Shown here piece after piece: positions 12,440-23,476 of a stretch of DNA of 64,000 nucleotides (position 1 is its first letter; the number at the start of each line of letters is the position of its first letter). The notes under the pieces are model-generated. The model was not told the origin of the DNA. It was given only the letters and a program-made list of their open reading frames with translations, and did no database searches. The position numbers were made by a program, and so were the translations under genes. Source of the stretch: Glandiceps talaboti. Taxonomy: Eukaryota > Hemichordata > Enteropneusta > Spengelidae. The DNA lies in NCBI RefSeq assembly GCF_964340395.1, contig NC_135551.1, positions 372,001-436,000 of the forward strand. The letters run 5' to 3'.

Positions 12440-12725
12440 TGTTACTATAGTCTAGATGAGGGACTATATAACTTTTGTAGAAAAGATAGAGACTGGTAGA
12501 TACTTTTTGATGTGATTTAAGAGGTGAATGAGTGAGCTGATCTTTGAGTGTAATTTTAAAACATGTTCATTCCATGACAGATTTTCGTCGATGTAAACTC
12601 CAAGTAATTTGTCACATTTAGTGTGTTCATTTATTTGATTTTCAAACTGCAAATCAAACTCTTGTTTGACTATATGGTGGTGTTTGTGGTGGGTAGTAAT
12701 TAGCATAGTTTTTTTTTTCAGTATT
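12440..12725 (-). pseudogene. LINE fragment: C-terminal end of a reverse transcriptase
   Basis: Minus ORF 12706-12464 reads MLITTHHKHHH, then KLLGVYIDENLSWNEHV and SKISSLIHLLNHIKKYLP. 'LGV.ID..L.W..HV..L..KIS..I..L...K.YLP' is the conserved tail just after the palm of CR1/L2/jockey-type LINE reverse transcriptases. The catalytic part is absent (5'-truncated), and the sequence runs off into poly-A/T. Confidence 0.75.
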
Positions 12726-12759
12726 TAGGTACATGCGATTGTCCCTACACCAATTTGTT

Positions 12760-12875
12760 GTTTGTGTGTCACCTGTGGGCCACCGTACTGAACAGCAAAA
12801 CCACTTCTAGATCTACACATTACCAAAAAAAAAAAAAAAAACAGCAGAGCTATTCTGACTGATAGGTCACATGTA
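12760..12875 (+). repeat. Family C 3' end (solo)
   Basis: ACCACTTCTAGATCTACACA, an A run, then CAGCAGAGCTATTCTGACTG and ATAGGTCAC. It matches the 3' end of the family-C copy at 31,830-31,905, including the lone AGC.GAGCT arm and a degraded GAC..ATAGGTC hairpin. Confidence 0.65.
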
Positions 12876-13080
12876 CATTTTAAATCTCATAACCTGTCAA
12901 TCATTCTTATACCATTATTAGCTGTGATGACAAATATTGTACATTTTAGAATCTCATAACCTGTCAGTCATTCAGTAGAAAACCACTCTGGTAAAAAATG
13001 ATGTTTGCAACTAGTGTGTGAACTTAAGGGAAAATAACTACTGGTCATAAGGACCGACGTGTAGCAAATGCTGCTGGTCC

Positions 13081-13918
13081 TTAACCCTATGAGCCCCACT
13101 GACCCTTTGATACAAATTATCACTTTCTCTCCATTGCTAATTTGCATATGAATACCTTAGAATCCCAAAACTTTCTTACTTTCACAGCTGATCTGACAGG
13201 TATCACACATCAAGGAGAAAATAACAAGGCAAATGTTTTTTTCACTGTGAAGTTAAAGTTTTATTCAAATCCATATCTTTTCTTGTCATTTTTTTTACAA
13301 TAATTCTTCAAAATCCATTTATACACAGAATTATTTATACATTTACTGCAGGATGCTTCCGTGATAATCTATAAAACATAGATTGCTACATAAATAAACA
13401 CCACATAATTTACAACCATAAATGGTTTCAACAGGGTAACCCTTACTTGTTTTTTTCTTAAGATTAGAGCAATGCCTGCAACATCTTTTTTTTCTCTTAG
13501 CATCAAGTTGCATGACCTCAGATGTATGTGCATGTAGATTAGCTGCACTCAAACTATTCTCAGTTGTAGGAGCATGGGGTTGGGGACCTCGCTTTCTTCT
13601 ACTACTAAAACCTGCTATCAGTTGGCTTGATAGATCTAACCTGTAATCTACATTTCTGTATCGACGTCGAGGATCAGGTTTATGTGCTATCTCATACAAA
13701 ATAAATGAATTCACAATCATACACTGAAGAAAAAAGAAAAATAAATACTTCCAATACTTCATGTACTTATTTGACACAGAATAATATGATGCCATCTGAT
13801 CACTTAAATCTACCCCACCCATGTATTTATTGTATTTAATTATGGAATTTGGTGTAAAGAACGTTTTCCCACCCCTAGTCATATTTCCTCCCCCTGATTG
13901 GCAATTTGTTGTTAACAT
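13081..13918 (-). pseudogene. piggyBac transposase, C-terminal fragment, with element terminus
   Basis: Minus ORF 13918-13343 (191 codons) contains FFTPNSIIKYNKYMGGVDLS DQMASYY, the block holding the last catalytic Asp of piggyBac transposases (GGVD), then YEIAHKPDPRR and a C-terminal cysteine-rich finger (CCRHC ... CKLCGVYLC ... CF.DYH) that binds the element ends. The N-terminal DDE half is missing, so it is inactive. Downstream on the same strand lies TTAA (13081-13084) followed by CCCTATGAGCCCCACTG, the likely element end. Its terminus shares only CCCT with P1 (CCCTTTCACC), so it is a different subfamily. Confidence 0.88.
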
Positions 13919-15039
13919 TCACACCAAATTGAAAACAATCAGACTCCGCATTTTTGTTACTGTTTTTACAACAACAACAAAAAACCCTATCATACTGAAG
14001 ATATTTTACGAAGCATACCTGCCTTCTTTATTAGTTAAAATTTTCAGAGTAGTTTATATGTTTTCCGTCATTTTGCTTTGATCATGGCCACATACATAGG
14101 GAACTCTGCTAACATTTACCGGCTTTAATACCAGCCTTTTTTTAAAAAATGTCTTTCGTCTTCTTCGGAAGCTCATTGCCACTTTCTAAATATCGCCACA
14201 TACTTATAAATACAACGTGGAACTGTCTCAAACACGTTAAAAGTTTCATACACTTTGAACAGTAAACTTTACAAGTGATTATTATAAGGCAGAAAAAGAC
14301 GCATACGCTGAATGCGTAAAATGAATCTGAATGCCTAAGACATTCTGATTAGTCAAGACACAAATAATTAGAGAAATTCAACCAATCATGTGTTTACTAA
14401 CATAATTTCATAAAGTAAATGCTGTATGCTACGTCATATGTAGACATGATATCAACATTGACAACAACACATGTAGCGAGCTAGCTCTGTGTCGCTTGAC
14501 TTGAACGAGATGTCAAGAGTAAAATAGGTAACACAAGATCAGATTCATGTAGGTGAAATTGGATATATCTTTGAATAATGTTATTATTTACTCCAAATTA
14601 GAATTGGTCAGAAAGACCGATAAGTTGTTGTAATTCTGAAAAACTGTCGGTCCGAACGGAAATATGTTGGTCTTGGACCGAAGGACCGGCATTAATTTCG
14701 CACGCTGTTTGCAACCCCACCAGTTTAACTTTTGAATTAGACCAATTCATATATAGTCCATGAGCCAGACAGGTTATTGGTACCAAAAAGTGGTACCAAA
14801 CGATATTTTTACCAGTGATGTATAATGCTATTCTAATATCAAAAATGCTTGGTGGACATTCCAAATGAGTAGCTTTTGGAAATTATACGACTTTTTAATA
14901 TTATGCATAAATACAGCACAATGATTAAAATTCCAACTATATATTCTAGGTCCTTGGCTCTACCAATAATACTTAGGTTGTTTTTCTGATTATTTCCTAC
15001 ACTAATAAGAATTACTCTTTGTCTAGTACTGATTTTTAC
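13919..15039. other. Intronic stretch, mostly unassigned
   Basis: No exon or complete element. At about 14,600-14,710 phrases such as GGTCCGAACGG and GACCGAAGGACCGG suggest the edge of an unidentified DNA transposon, but no partner terminus was found. Confidence 0.45.
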
Positions 15040-15430
15040 GACATACTACAAGGTGCAAACTATAGAGGGCGCTCTTACAGACAAAATGGCGGCCATGTTT
15101 GTTGTAAATATCAGTTATTGGAAGTTTCTTGTGAACTATACTACATAGAGACACAATTCAAGTGTCTACCCCTATATTATAAAATATGTTAGTATAATAT
15201 AATTTGACCTTGGCCCTGATCTTCTGGTCAGAATTCCAAAAATCAAGCTTTTTCTTGCAAATCACAGATGGGTATGAGTTGTAGTATTTAAGTGTTGCCA
15301 ATTTCTGTGCAAAATAATCTTATACAAAGGTAATATTACAAGATTGTACACATCATTGGACAGATGTGAAAGGATTCTTGTGGTTGCTGACTAAATAGCA
15401 GCCATATTTGTTGTAAAACTCCACTATATG
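15040..15430 (+). repeat. Family D repeat, copy 1
   Basis: Contains AAAATGGCGGCCATGTTTGT, CAATTCAAGTGTCTACCCC, TTTGACCTTGGCC, CAAAGGTAATATTAC and a second GCAGCCATATTTGTTGTAAA. The same order of phrases appears at 23,800-24,690 and 34,183-34,650. Confidence 0.65.
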
Positions 15431-17079
15431 TAAATGGCGACATACTGTGCATATACATGCATGTTCTAAAATATCCCATAGCAAGCTCTGTTGTATGGAC
15501 TAAAACGGTCATGTCAACCCAACCCTGTTATAACCCCACTTCAATTTTGCTGAAAGAAGTCATTTTTTTAATGATAATATCACTCCAACTTACTGAGGAA
15601 TCAGCATCTGATGGAAATAAAAAAATCATTACATGGTTTTATCATATTAATGCAACAACCAATACGACGGTCAGTTCATTTAGAGCTAAAATATACAGAC
15701 ATATACAGACCAATGACCACGTGAAGCAAAGCATATCAAAGATGCAGGTCTGCAGATCTCACAATAGAAGCTGATGTGACAGCAGAAGGGTTAATAACAC
15801 ATATTCTTAAATGAACGGCAATACAACCTGTGGTGAAAGGAAGCACCACAAAACCATTATGAAGGTGTCCATAAAATGTTCTTGAAGGGGTCTAACTTTG
15901 CATATTAAGAAAATCATGCCATTGAATTGCATCAGGTTCAAGAGAATATAATCCAAATCAGAAAAGTCATCATCATCAAGCCAGCTGTTCATTTAGTGTA
16001 TACGCTTGTTTCACATATTCAGAAAGATGAACACAATGTCCAAACAGTTGGTGATATTCTCTAAGATTATTGAATCAATCTTTTTTAATCAAGTGTGGTT
16101 GGTGATCTGCACCTAAAGATTACAAAAGGATTTGCTCACTCCTCAAGAAATAGAAGAGACTGCCAGTAATGAGTTCCTTGGAGCAAAAGCGAAGACAGGT
16201 TCTTCATTCAGACAGACTTCAAAAATAAAAAATAAAGTCTTTCAGCATCATGAAATCAAAAGCAAAGATCATTCTAACACAGAATTCTCAAAAGAGATGA
16301 TTATCGTTGTGGTCGAATTCTACTGATACACACAACTAGGAAGATGGATCTAAAGACATACTGCAACATCCACTTAGATCGTTGCCCTTGTTATTGGGAA
16401 ACTGATGGTACACTAAAGAAGAACATAGCAGCATTGATAAGACATCTTGAGAAATTACTTTCACCAGATAATATGGGAGTTACCTTACCATCAGCCTAGT
16501 CCAGTGACATTTGAGGAAAACCTGACATATTTCTCTGAATAGGATTGATAGCAATTGGATCTGAAAGAAACTTTTTAGCGTATGAAGAAGTGGACGCACA
16601 TTTCAGCATGCAACAATTAAGCTCTGGTTACAAGCCATGGTGGCAACACTGGTGGTTGAATATACATATATGAAGTTCTTATGCCTAGCCTTCAGTTTGA
16701 AAATAGAAAATGCAAAGATAGCTTCAACATAGGAAAATGTGTATGCCTTTGTCTGTGATGGGTTTACACGTTTTTACTGGCTGGGCAAGGCAAGCTAGAA
16801 TGACTGAAACTCATACATCAAAGCAAAGCTATTACATGAGTACATCCACAAAACTTGTTCAAGAGTGTATCTGTCTCAAGAAATATTCACCCTTCTCCAG
16901 GAATTCACATGTAAAGCTTATGTTGCCCATTGTCAAATATAAACTGCTAAGGAGCCTTCTCAATCAAAACTGCAAGGTGGAGAACCTGGGTAATGGGGAG
17001 GGGGCACTTTTCACAAATCTGTTCCTTGTGAAAATGTAAATTTGGAGATTTTACTTTGACTCATTTTGTTATCTAACTT
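15431..17079. other. Intronic stretch, possible unrecognised degenerate element
   Basis: Several short + strand ORFs (15457-15774, 16132-16326, 16737-17039) look more like decayed coding sequence than random DNA (mixed composition, several in a row), but none carries a motif I recognise. No function assigned. Confidence 0.3.
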
Positions 17080-17208
17080 TGCATTATTTTGTGATGTTAG
17101 CATGATGCCACTGCTGCCACCATTTCCAAATCCCACTGCTACCACATCCCACCACTGCCATTCTATGATGATAACATATCAATCATGCTAACATCACAAA
17201 ATAATGCA
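17080..17208. repeat. Perfect 27-bp inverted repeat with 75-nt loop
   Basis: 17080-17106 (TGCATTATTTTGTGATGTTA then GCATGAT) is repeated exactly in inverse at 17182-17208. The loop is rich in CCACTGC(T/C) phrases. Could be a small fold-back insertion or a hairpin. Confidence 0.9.
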
Positions 17209-17439
17209 TTAGTATTATTATTATGCAAGGGGTCCTTAGCATTTGGATCCCATGCATAATAATAATTTTAGTAAATATAATAAAAATAATAACAATCATA
17301 ATATTAGTTTTTATATTCCCACCCAAGCCTTTTACAATTATTACTCCTGGCTTGGAGCTATATCAGCACAACGACCCTTTTATACTTGGGAGCACACAAT
17401 CCATTGCAGCCATTATAAGCATATAGGATTAAAGCATTC

Positions 17440-17665
17440 ACATCACAACCGCTATCCTACCAGGACCCCAATTATACAGAGATGGGTGGACTGAGGCATA
17501 GGCGTGGCTCAAATCTTGCCCAAGGACTTTAGCCACTCAGAAAGAAACGGTGGTGATGGGGCTCGAATGTACAACCTGCAGATTCCAAGCCAGCCACTCT
17601 AACCATTCGCAAATCCTGACTCCACAATTCTGAGTTCTAACCACTATGCCACAGGGAGACAGTAT
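17440..17665 (-). mobile_element. tRNA-derived SINE
   Basis: On the minus strand, CATAGTGGTTAGAACTCAG and TGGTTAGAGTGGCTGG resemble tRNA A-box regions, and GGTTGTACATTCGAGCCCC resembles a B box. The body then reads TGAGTGGCTAAAGTCCTTGG GCAAGAT and GCCTCAGTCCACCCA, a body typical of tRNA-related SINEs in marine invertebrates (family knowledge). Two tRNA-like heads in a row suggest a dimeric or nested copy. Confidence 0.65.
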
Positions 17666-18335
17666 TAAAAAACAAATGGTTTTTGAAATATTTGAAAAAG
17701 AAGCGGGTCATGTTTTCGAGAAAGACAGTGAGGTAGGGATACTTTTTAGCATAACGTGCTTGAGGGAGGGGCATATTTATGCCACAGACTGGGCTTAATT
17801 TCCTATGGCCCTCCCTACCTTTTAATTACTGAAGGCGCCCTTAATTAGTTTAAACACAATCTTATAGTGTGCAAACAAAGGAATATGAGAGCGTGGACAA
17901 CTGTGAAGACAGTACATGACTGTCTCTACCAACATGCTCTTTGAGCAAACTACTTTGGAGACGATTCATTTAGATGCAGCTCCTGATGTTCCATCTGCAC
18001 AAACAATGGTTGGATAAATATAAATGGAAAGCTGAATAGCAAAAGGTAGACAGGTCCTCCAGCACCTAAAGTCCTCTTGGGATTCATTTATTGTGGATTT
18101 CAGCATACTTGTGCACTTCAAACTTGCCATCGTATACCAAATAGACTAAAGTGTACATAGGAATGCCGCCTCCAAGATTGCAAAAGTATTATTGAGAGTG
18201 TTGAAGAAGATTCAGCACATGGTATCAGTGATGCAAAAGAGGATGAAGATGAACCTAATATGCCTAGGAAATAAATAAAAGTCTTTAAAACTGTTACTCT
18301 CACTTTGTTCAAGAAACTTCAAACTCAGATCTCAA
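17666..18335. other. Intronic stretch, nothing recognised
   Basis: No terminal repeats or coding motifs seen. Confidence 0.45.
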
Positions 18336-18719
18336 TGACAACATCATCTGGTAGGCAAGTGAGTAAACATTCAAAAAATGTATGCAAATATCCCTAGCAA
18401 CAAGACCATGCCCATAGCAACAGCCAAATGATCACATGTATTGCAAAGATAACAACATGGATTAATAGACAATTGAATAAACATTCAAAAAATGTATGTA
18501 AATTTGCCTAGCAACGAGACCACGCCCATGGCAGCAGTCAAATAATCACGTATATTGCAAAGATAACAGGAATTGAAAGACAAATGAATAAACATTCAAT
18601 AAATGTATGCAGATGTGCCTAGCAACAAGACCACACCCATAGCAACAGCCAAATGATCACGTATATTGCAAAGATAACATCAGGAATTCATACACATGTG
18701 AACAAAAACATTCAAATAT
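18336..18719 (+). repeat. Family A tandem-core segment (left half of an interrupted copy)
   Basis: Three ~112-bp units with AATGTATGCAAAT, ACCATGCCCATAGCAACAGC and ATTGCAAAGATAACA. The copy is broken at 18720 by an inserted DNA transposon and resumes at 19632. Confidence 0.8.
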
Positions 18720-19631
18720 CAGGGCTCGAAATTCGCGGTAGTCATGCGTCCACAGACTACCAATGTTTGTCTCTGGGCTACCAAATTATGTGAGTGGTAG
18801 CCCAATTGGCCTACTAAGTTTTGAATGAAACTGACAGCTTGACTTCGACTCCTTCCCGGGCCGTGGGGGCCATGTCTGAGGTCGCGGTCACTTTTTTATG
18901 ATGCATCCCATGGGACGTGTTCTCAACAAAATTAGCGTCAAAAACCCATTATGGTGTGTCTTTTCCAAATTTGCATCCACACTACATGTATATCAAATGT
19001 ACACGAAGTACATTATAAATGGCTGTGATATTGATGCAAACCCTGTCTAATCAGTCTGTTAATAAATAAGTAACCAATCACGTGGATAGATAATGATAAC
19101 AGCACATAGTTTCTAAACTACCAAAGACATACTCTCCACATCAGGAAATGGCCATGGGGCACATGAAACTGTTTATACGTTTTCCATACATTGAATCATA
19201 TTATTCAAATTTTACAGGTCTCACTGCACCAAGAGATTTAGCTAATAGTTATAAGTAAGAACTGCGACTCCATGCCTTACTCTCCAACTTCAATGCAATG
19301 ATAACCGTACGTTGTTTGCTAACAGTAAACCTCATATGTCCCCTCTTTATGACACGTCCCCCAGAGACACATACATCCAAAAATTGCATCCCCAATGTCA
19401 AATATGGCGTCAAATACACACAAATAACGCGTTAGCGTGACCTCTCAATTTATTCAATCAATCATCGAATTCAGTACATCATATAATTACATATATACAC
19501 TAACACCATTAATTTTGGAATGCATGCATATGCGCCAGCAGTCATTGCTCTCGGGCTACCAAATTTAAATGATGGTATTCCAAGTTGGTAGCCCACTTGG
19601 CTACCAAGAAAAAAATGAATTTCGATCCCTG
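18720..19631. mobile_element. hAT-like non-autonomous DNA transposon H2 inside a family A copy
   Basis: Inverted termini CAGGGCTCGAAATTC and GAATTTCGATCCCTG; subterminal copies of GGGCTACCAAATT and GGTAGCCCAATTGG occur in both orientations. 912 bp, no transposase. The family-A core continues on both sides (ACATTCAAA... / ...AAAAATGTATGC), showing a simple insertion. The interior (GATGCAAACCCTGTCTAA, AGTAACCAATCA, GATAATGATAACAGCA) recurs at 45,985-46,260. Confidence 0.8.
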
Positions 19632-19850
19632 AAAAATGTATGCAAATATATATAGCAACATGACCACGCCCATAGCAACAGCCAAATGATCGCGTATATC
19701 TCAAAGATAGCAACATGGTTGGATAGGCAACTGGATAGTCATTCAGCAAATGAACACCTATTGTTAGCATGGACTAGCACATGGATAAACATTTTTAAAA
19801 ACTACAGTTGTGCTACAACACCATTGGCGGTATTTTTTTGATACATAGTG
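19632..19850 (+). repeat. Family A 3' end (right half of the interrupted copy)
   Basis: Continues with TGACCACGCCCATAGCAACA, then GAACACCTATTG and the canonical end AACTACAGTTGTGCTACAAC, CCATTGGCGG and a T run. Confidence 0.8.
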
Positions 19851-20439
19851 TGAACCCCTGTTGTAATCACCGTAAAAAGATGCACCACTAATGTTGCAAT
19901 TGTAGTGTCTACCTACAAAATCACTGCATTATGCTGCCAACCACAGGTTCATATGGACACGGCACGGTAGTGAACTTCATGCCCAAAAAAACTTGTGTTG
20001 TAAGACATGTCTAACTGTAGTTCGCTTCAGCATGTTCAGATTTTTTTACAAAAGAAAAATAGTCGGTGACAGTACCGCACCACGCCACAGAGCAAGGGCC
20101 GTTATTTTACGATAAACTTTTCAACACAGATGGACTTGAGTATGGCATAACTTGAGTTTGAATAAAAGGACAAGTCCAAATCTGGTTAAAACTTCTGCTT
20201 TATTTGAATCCTGATATTAGTCAGGAGTTGGTGTTGACGTTTACTTGTAAAGCTAACGTCAACACAACAATCTATAAGCTGAGATTACAGAGTATACATT
20301 AGCAACATTTGTGGTCGATTTATTAGCCCCACCAAACCCGGATAACAGGCCATAACTCGGGTTGTTCTTTACCGTACTGGTTATCTCATGTCTTATACCA
20401 TTATTAGCTTTCAACGTTTTAAAACTTACAATATAGCTA
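19851..20439. other. Intronic stretch, nothing recognised
   Basis: No element ends or coding motifs. Short internal inverse GTTGACGTTTAC / TAACGTCAAC near 20,232-20,262. Confidence 0.4.
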
Positions 20440-22114
20440 TTCATTTGATGTATTCATTGACCAGCTTACATTGCGGCATATCCTTAGTAACATTAACCCT
20501 TTCACCACCACTGGCCTCATGGGAATATGATGCTTACACACAATGTGTTCCCACAGCTAAATACTTGTACTCAACGATGTATTTCGAGTCAAATTCTGTC
20601 GAATTATCCATAGATAGTGACATAATTTATATCGTAGACCATGCTATGAGAGCCGTTAATTACTTCCGCCATGTTGAAATTCGATTTTTGTGAGCGAAAA
20701 ATGCACAAAAATCTACGATTGCTCGTCATTTGGATCATACTCCAGATACCGTTCACTGTCATGCTTTCAAAATGGCTGTGCAGATAAACAAGGCTAATAC
20801 GCATGTATAGAACTAGTTATGGTAGCAATTTTTGCAGCAATCGCTGCCGTTAAACGGCATAATGGCGAGGTAGGTGAATGAACTTTGACATTCCCACAAT
20901 AGCAGGAATTGGTGGGCGCCCTAGAACGTTCCCACAATACAGGAATTGGTGGTGAAAGGGTTAAATTTGTTCATATCTATGACCAGCTTACATTATATTT
21001 GTTCATTTCTGTAACCAGTTTACATTGCTGCATATCCGTAGTAACTTTATATTTGTTCATTTCTGTAACCAGTTTACATTGCTGCATATCCGTAGTAACA
21101 TTATATTTGTTCATTTCTGTAACCAGTTTACATTGCTGCATATCCGTAGTAACATTATATTTCTTCATTTCTGTGACCAGTTTACATTGCTGCATATCTG
21201 TAGTAACTTTATATTTGTTCATTTCTGTAAACAGTTTACATTGCTGCATATCCGTAGTAACTTTATATTTGTTCATTTCTGTAACCAGTTTACATTGCTG
21301 CATATCCGTAGTAACTTTATATTTGTTCATTTCTGTAACCAGTTTACATTGCTGCATATCCTTAGTAACATTATATTTGTTCATTTCTGTAACCAGTTTA
21401 CATTGCTGCATATCTGTAGTAACTTTATATTTGTTCATTTCTGTAACTAGTTTACATTGCTGCATATCTGTAGTAACTTTATATTTGTTCATTTCTGTAA
21501 CCAGTTTACATTGCTGCATATCCGTAGTAACTTTATATTTCTTCATTTCTGTAACCAGTTTACATTGCTGCATATCCGTAGTAACTTTATATTTGTTCAT
21601 TTCTGTAACCAGTTTACATTGCTGCATATCCGTAGTAACTTTATATTTCTTCATTTCTGTAACCAGTTTACATTGCTGCATATCCGTAGTAACTTTATAT
21701 TTCTTCATTTCTGTAACCAGTTTACATTGCTGCATATCCGTAGTAACTTTATATTTCTTCATTTCTGTAAACAGTTTACATTGCTGCATATCCGTAGTAA
21801 CTTTATATTTGTTCATTTCTGTAACCAGTTTACATTGCTGCATATCCGTAGTAACTTTATATTTGTTCATTTCTGTAACCAGTTTACATTGCTGCATATC
21901 CGTAGTAACATTATATTTCTTCATTTCTGTAACCAGTTTACATTGCTGCATATCCGTAGTAACATTATATTTCTTCATTTCTGTAACCAGTTTACATTGC
22001 TGCATATCCGTAGTAACTTTATATTTCTTCATTTCTGTAACCAGTTTACATTGCTGCATATCTGTAGTAACTTTATATTTGTTCATTTCTGTAACCAGTT
22101 TACATTGCTGCATA
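20440..22114 (+). repeat. 54-bp minisatellite, left block (~22 units plus degenerate edge units)
   Basis: Units read TTCATTTCTGTAACCAG, TTTACATTGCTGCATATCCG, TAGTAAC(A/T)TTATATTT, period 54, near-identical from about 20,985 to 22,114. Main variants are GTTC/CTTC, CCG/CTG and ACATT/ACTTT. The outermost units (about 20,455 and 20,980) are diverged and read GACCAGCTTACATT, closer to the exon 3 boundary (GACTAGCTTACATT) than to the inner units. The block is interrupted by P2 (20497-20960). Because 54 is a multiple of 3, long ORFs appear on both strands; they are not genes. Confidence 0.95.
20497..20960. mobile_element. piggyBac-type deletion derivative P2 with TTAA target site
   Basis: TTAA at 20493-20496 and 20961-20964 flank CCCTTTCACCACCA ... 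TGGTGGTGAAAGGG. At 464 bp it shares internal sequence with both ends of P1 (for example GAGTCAAATTCTGTCGAA on the inverse strand of P1, and GGTGGGCGCCCTAGA). It sits inside an edge unit of the 54-bp array, whose TTAT(A) segment gave the target. Confidence 0.85.
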
Positions 22115-23112
22115 CTGTAAAGTGGTTAATTTTGGAGGGGTTAAAATTCCGCGCACTCAGACTTCAAGACAAAGTAGCGGTGTCTTGAATACGCGCGACC
22201 ATCATGACTAATGAGTGCTAAGTGAGCCAAAGTGTTTATTTATGAATTATCAAAGTCAAGTCGCCGTCCTCAAAGTATAAATAATTGTAAACTGACGTCT
22301 GAGGTGTAAACGATCGGGTTGACAGGATGTATAAACAATAGATTAAAATCACACATACAAATTAACATACTTCCCACTTGACACATTTTTGAATGAAATA
22401 AATGGATACAAGTACATGTGTGTAACATTGTTTTGTATGAATGAATGAATGGCTTTCGGGCGTTTACAGAGATTTTCTTTTTCAACATACACTGACCCGA
22501 CATGGCCGACAAAGCAGTAAGCATTTCACAGTCGCAAGTTCAAAGCAAAAAATATTTCCCTTCATAAGATGACTGTATACGGCGCATTCCATCCTCCAAG
22601 TGTGATCGCTACGCTAGTCTTTTTACAAGTCGCCATGTTGTGAAATAATTAATGTAATTAGGTCACTACGTTATATATGACCAATAGGATCGCAGCTTAC
22701 AAAAAAGTGAGCAATTTCACCCAATCACGTTGGGTATATGATACTGGCAGAGCTATTCACAGAGCATGCATTGAAAGTTGTAAACACTTACATCTTTATC
22801 GTCATGGGACTAGGTTAGTTGGAACATCATACTACAAGTACATGTACAACGTATATCATGTGTCACGATCCAATATACATTAAAAACAACTGTGGTTGTC
22901 ACAGAGGAGAAGCCATTACCAATTCCTGCATTACCTAATGTAACTTCTAATTTTCTTGTCTTCCGCCTAATGTCTGGTACTTTTTACTTTATTGTTGTGC
23001 CATGGACTGCCCATTGGGAATACATTGATTAGCGGTGTTTTGATTTCGCACTCATTGCCAATGCGCGAATTAAGCGAAAATTAAACCCCACCAATGATTA
23101 ACCACTTTACAG
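22115..23112. mobile_element. TIR transposon M1 inserted in the 54-bp array, TA target site
   Basis: Inverted termini CTGTAAAGTGGTTAAT, extending imperfectly for about 40 bp (GGGGTTAAAATT / AATTAAACCCC, GCGC). The flanking unit sequence GCTGCATATCCG is split as GCTGCA-TA / TA-TCCG, giving a clean TA duplication as made by Tc1/mariner-type elements. 998 bp and no transposase, so non-autonomous. Interior is unique in this window. Confidence 0.85.
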
Positions 23113-23476
23113 TATCCGTAGTAACTTTATATTTCTTCATTTCTGTAACCAGTTTACATTGCTGCATATCCGTAGTAACTTTATATTTCTTCATTTCTGT
23201 AACCAGTTTACATTGCTGCATATCCGTAGTAACATTATATTTCTTCATTTCTGTAACCAGTTTACATTGCTGCATATCCGTAGTAACATTATATTTCTTC
23301 ATTTCTGTAACCAGTTTACATTGCTGCATATCCGTAGTAACTTTATATTTGTTCATTTCTGTAACCAGTTTACATTGCTGCATATCTGTAGTAACTTTAT
23401 ATTTGTTCATTTCTGTAACCAGTTTACATTGCTGCATATCCGTAGTAACTTTATATTTCTTCATTTTCTTGACTAG
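23113..23476 (+). repeat. 54-bp minisatellite, right block, ending at the exon 3 acceptor
   Basis: Between six and seven units continue the left block after M1. The last unit runs without a break into the exon 3 splice site: TTCTTCATTTTCTTGACTAG followed by CTTACATTGCTGCCTATCC is the unit itself with a few changes. Thus the polypyrimidine stretch, the AG and the first ~20 coding bases are all inside the repeat unit. Confidence 0.92.

Noticed and set aside
15457-17039. A decayed host gene between 15.4 and 17.0 kb
   Set aside because: Several short ORFs look faintly protein-like, but I find no motif or consistent frame, so no gene is claimed.
17440-17665. A functional tRNA gene
   Set aside because: A- and B-box-like sequences are present, but spacing and pairing of a cloverleaf are poor and a SINE body follows.
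20909-22120. A 403-codon ORF on + and a 378-codon ORF on - with an 18-residue repeat
   Set aside because: Both are the 54-bp minisatellite read in different frames. 54 is a multiple of 3, so any stop-free frame stays open. No start context, no domain, and an intronic position.
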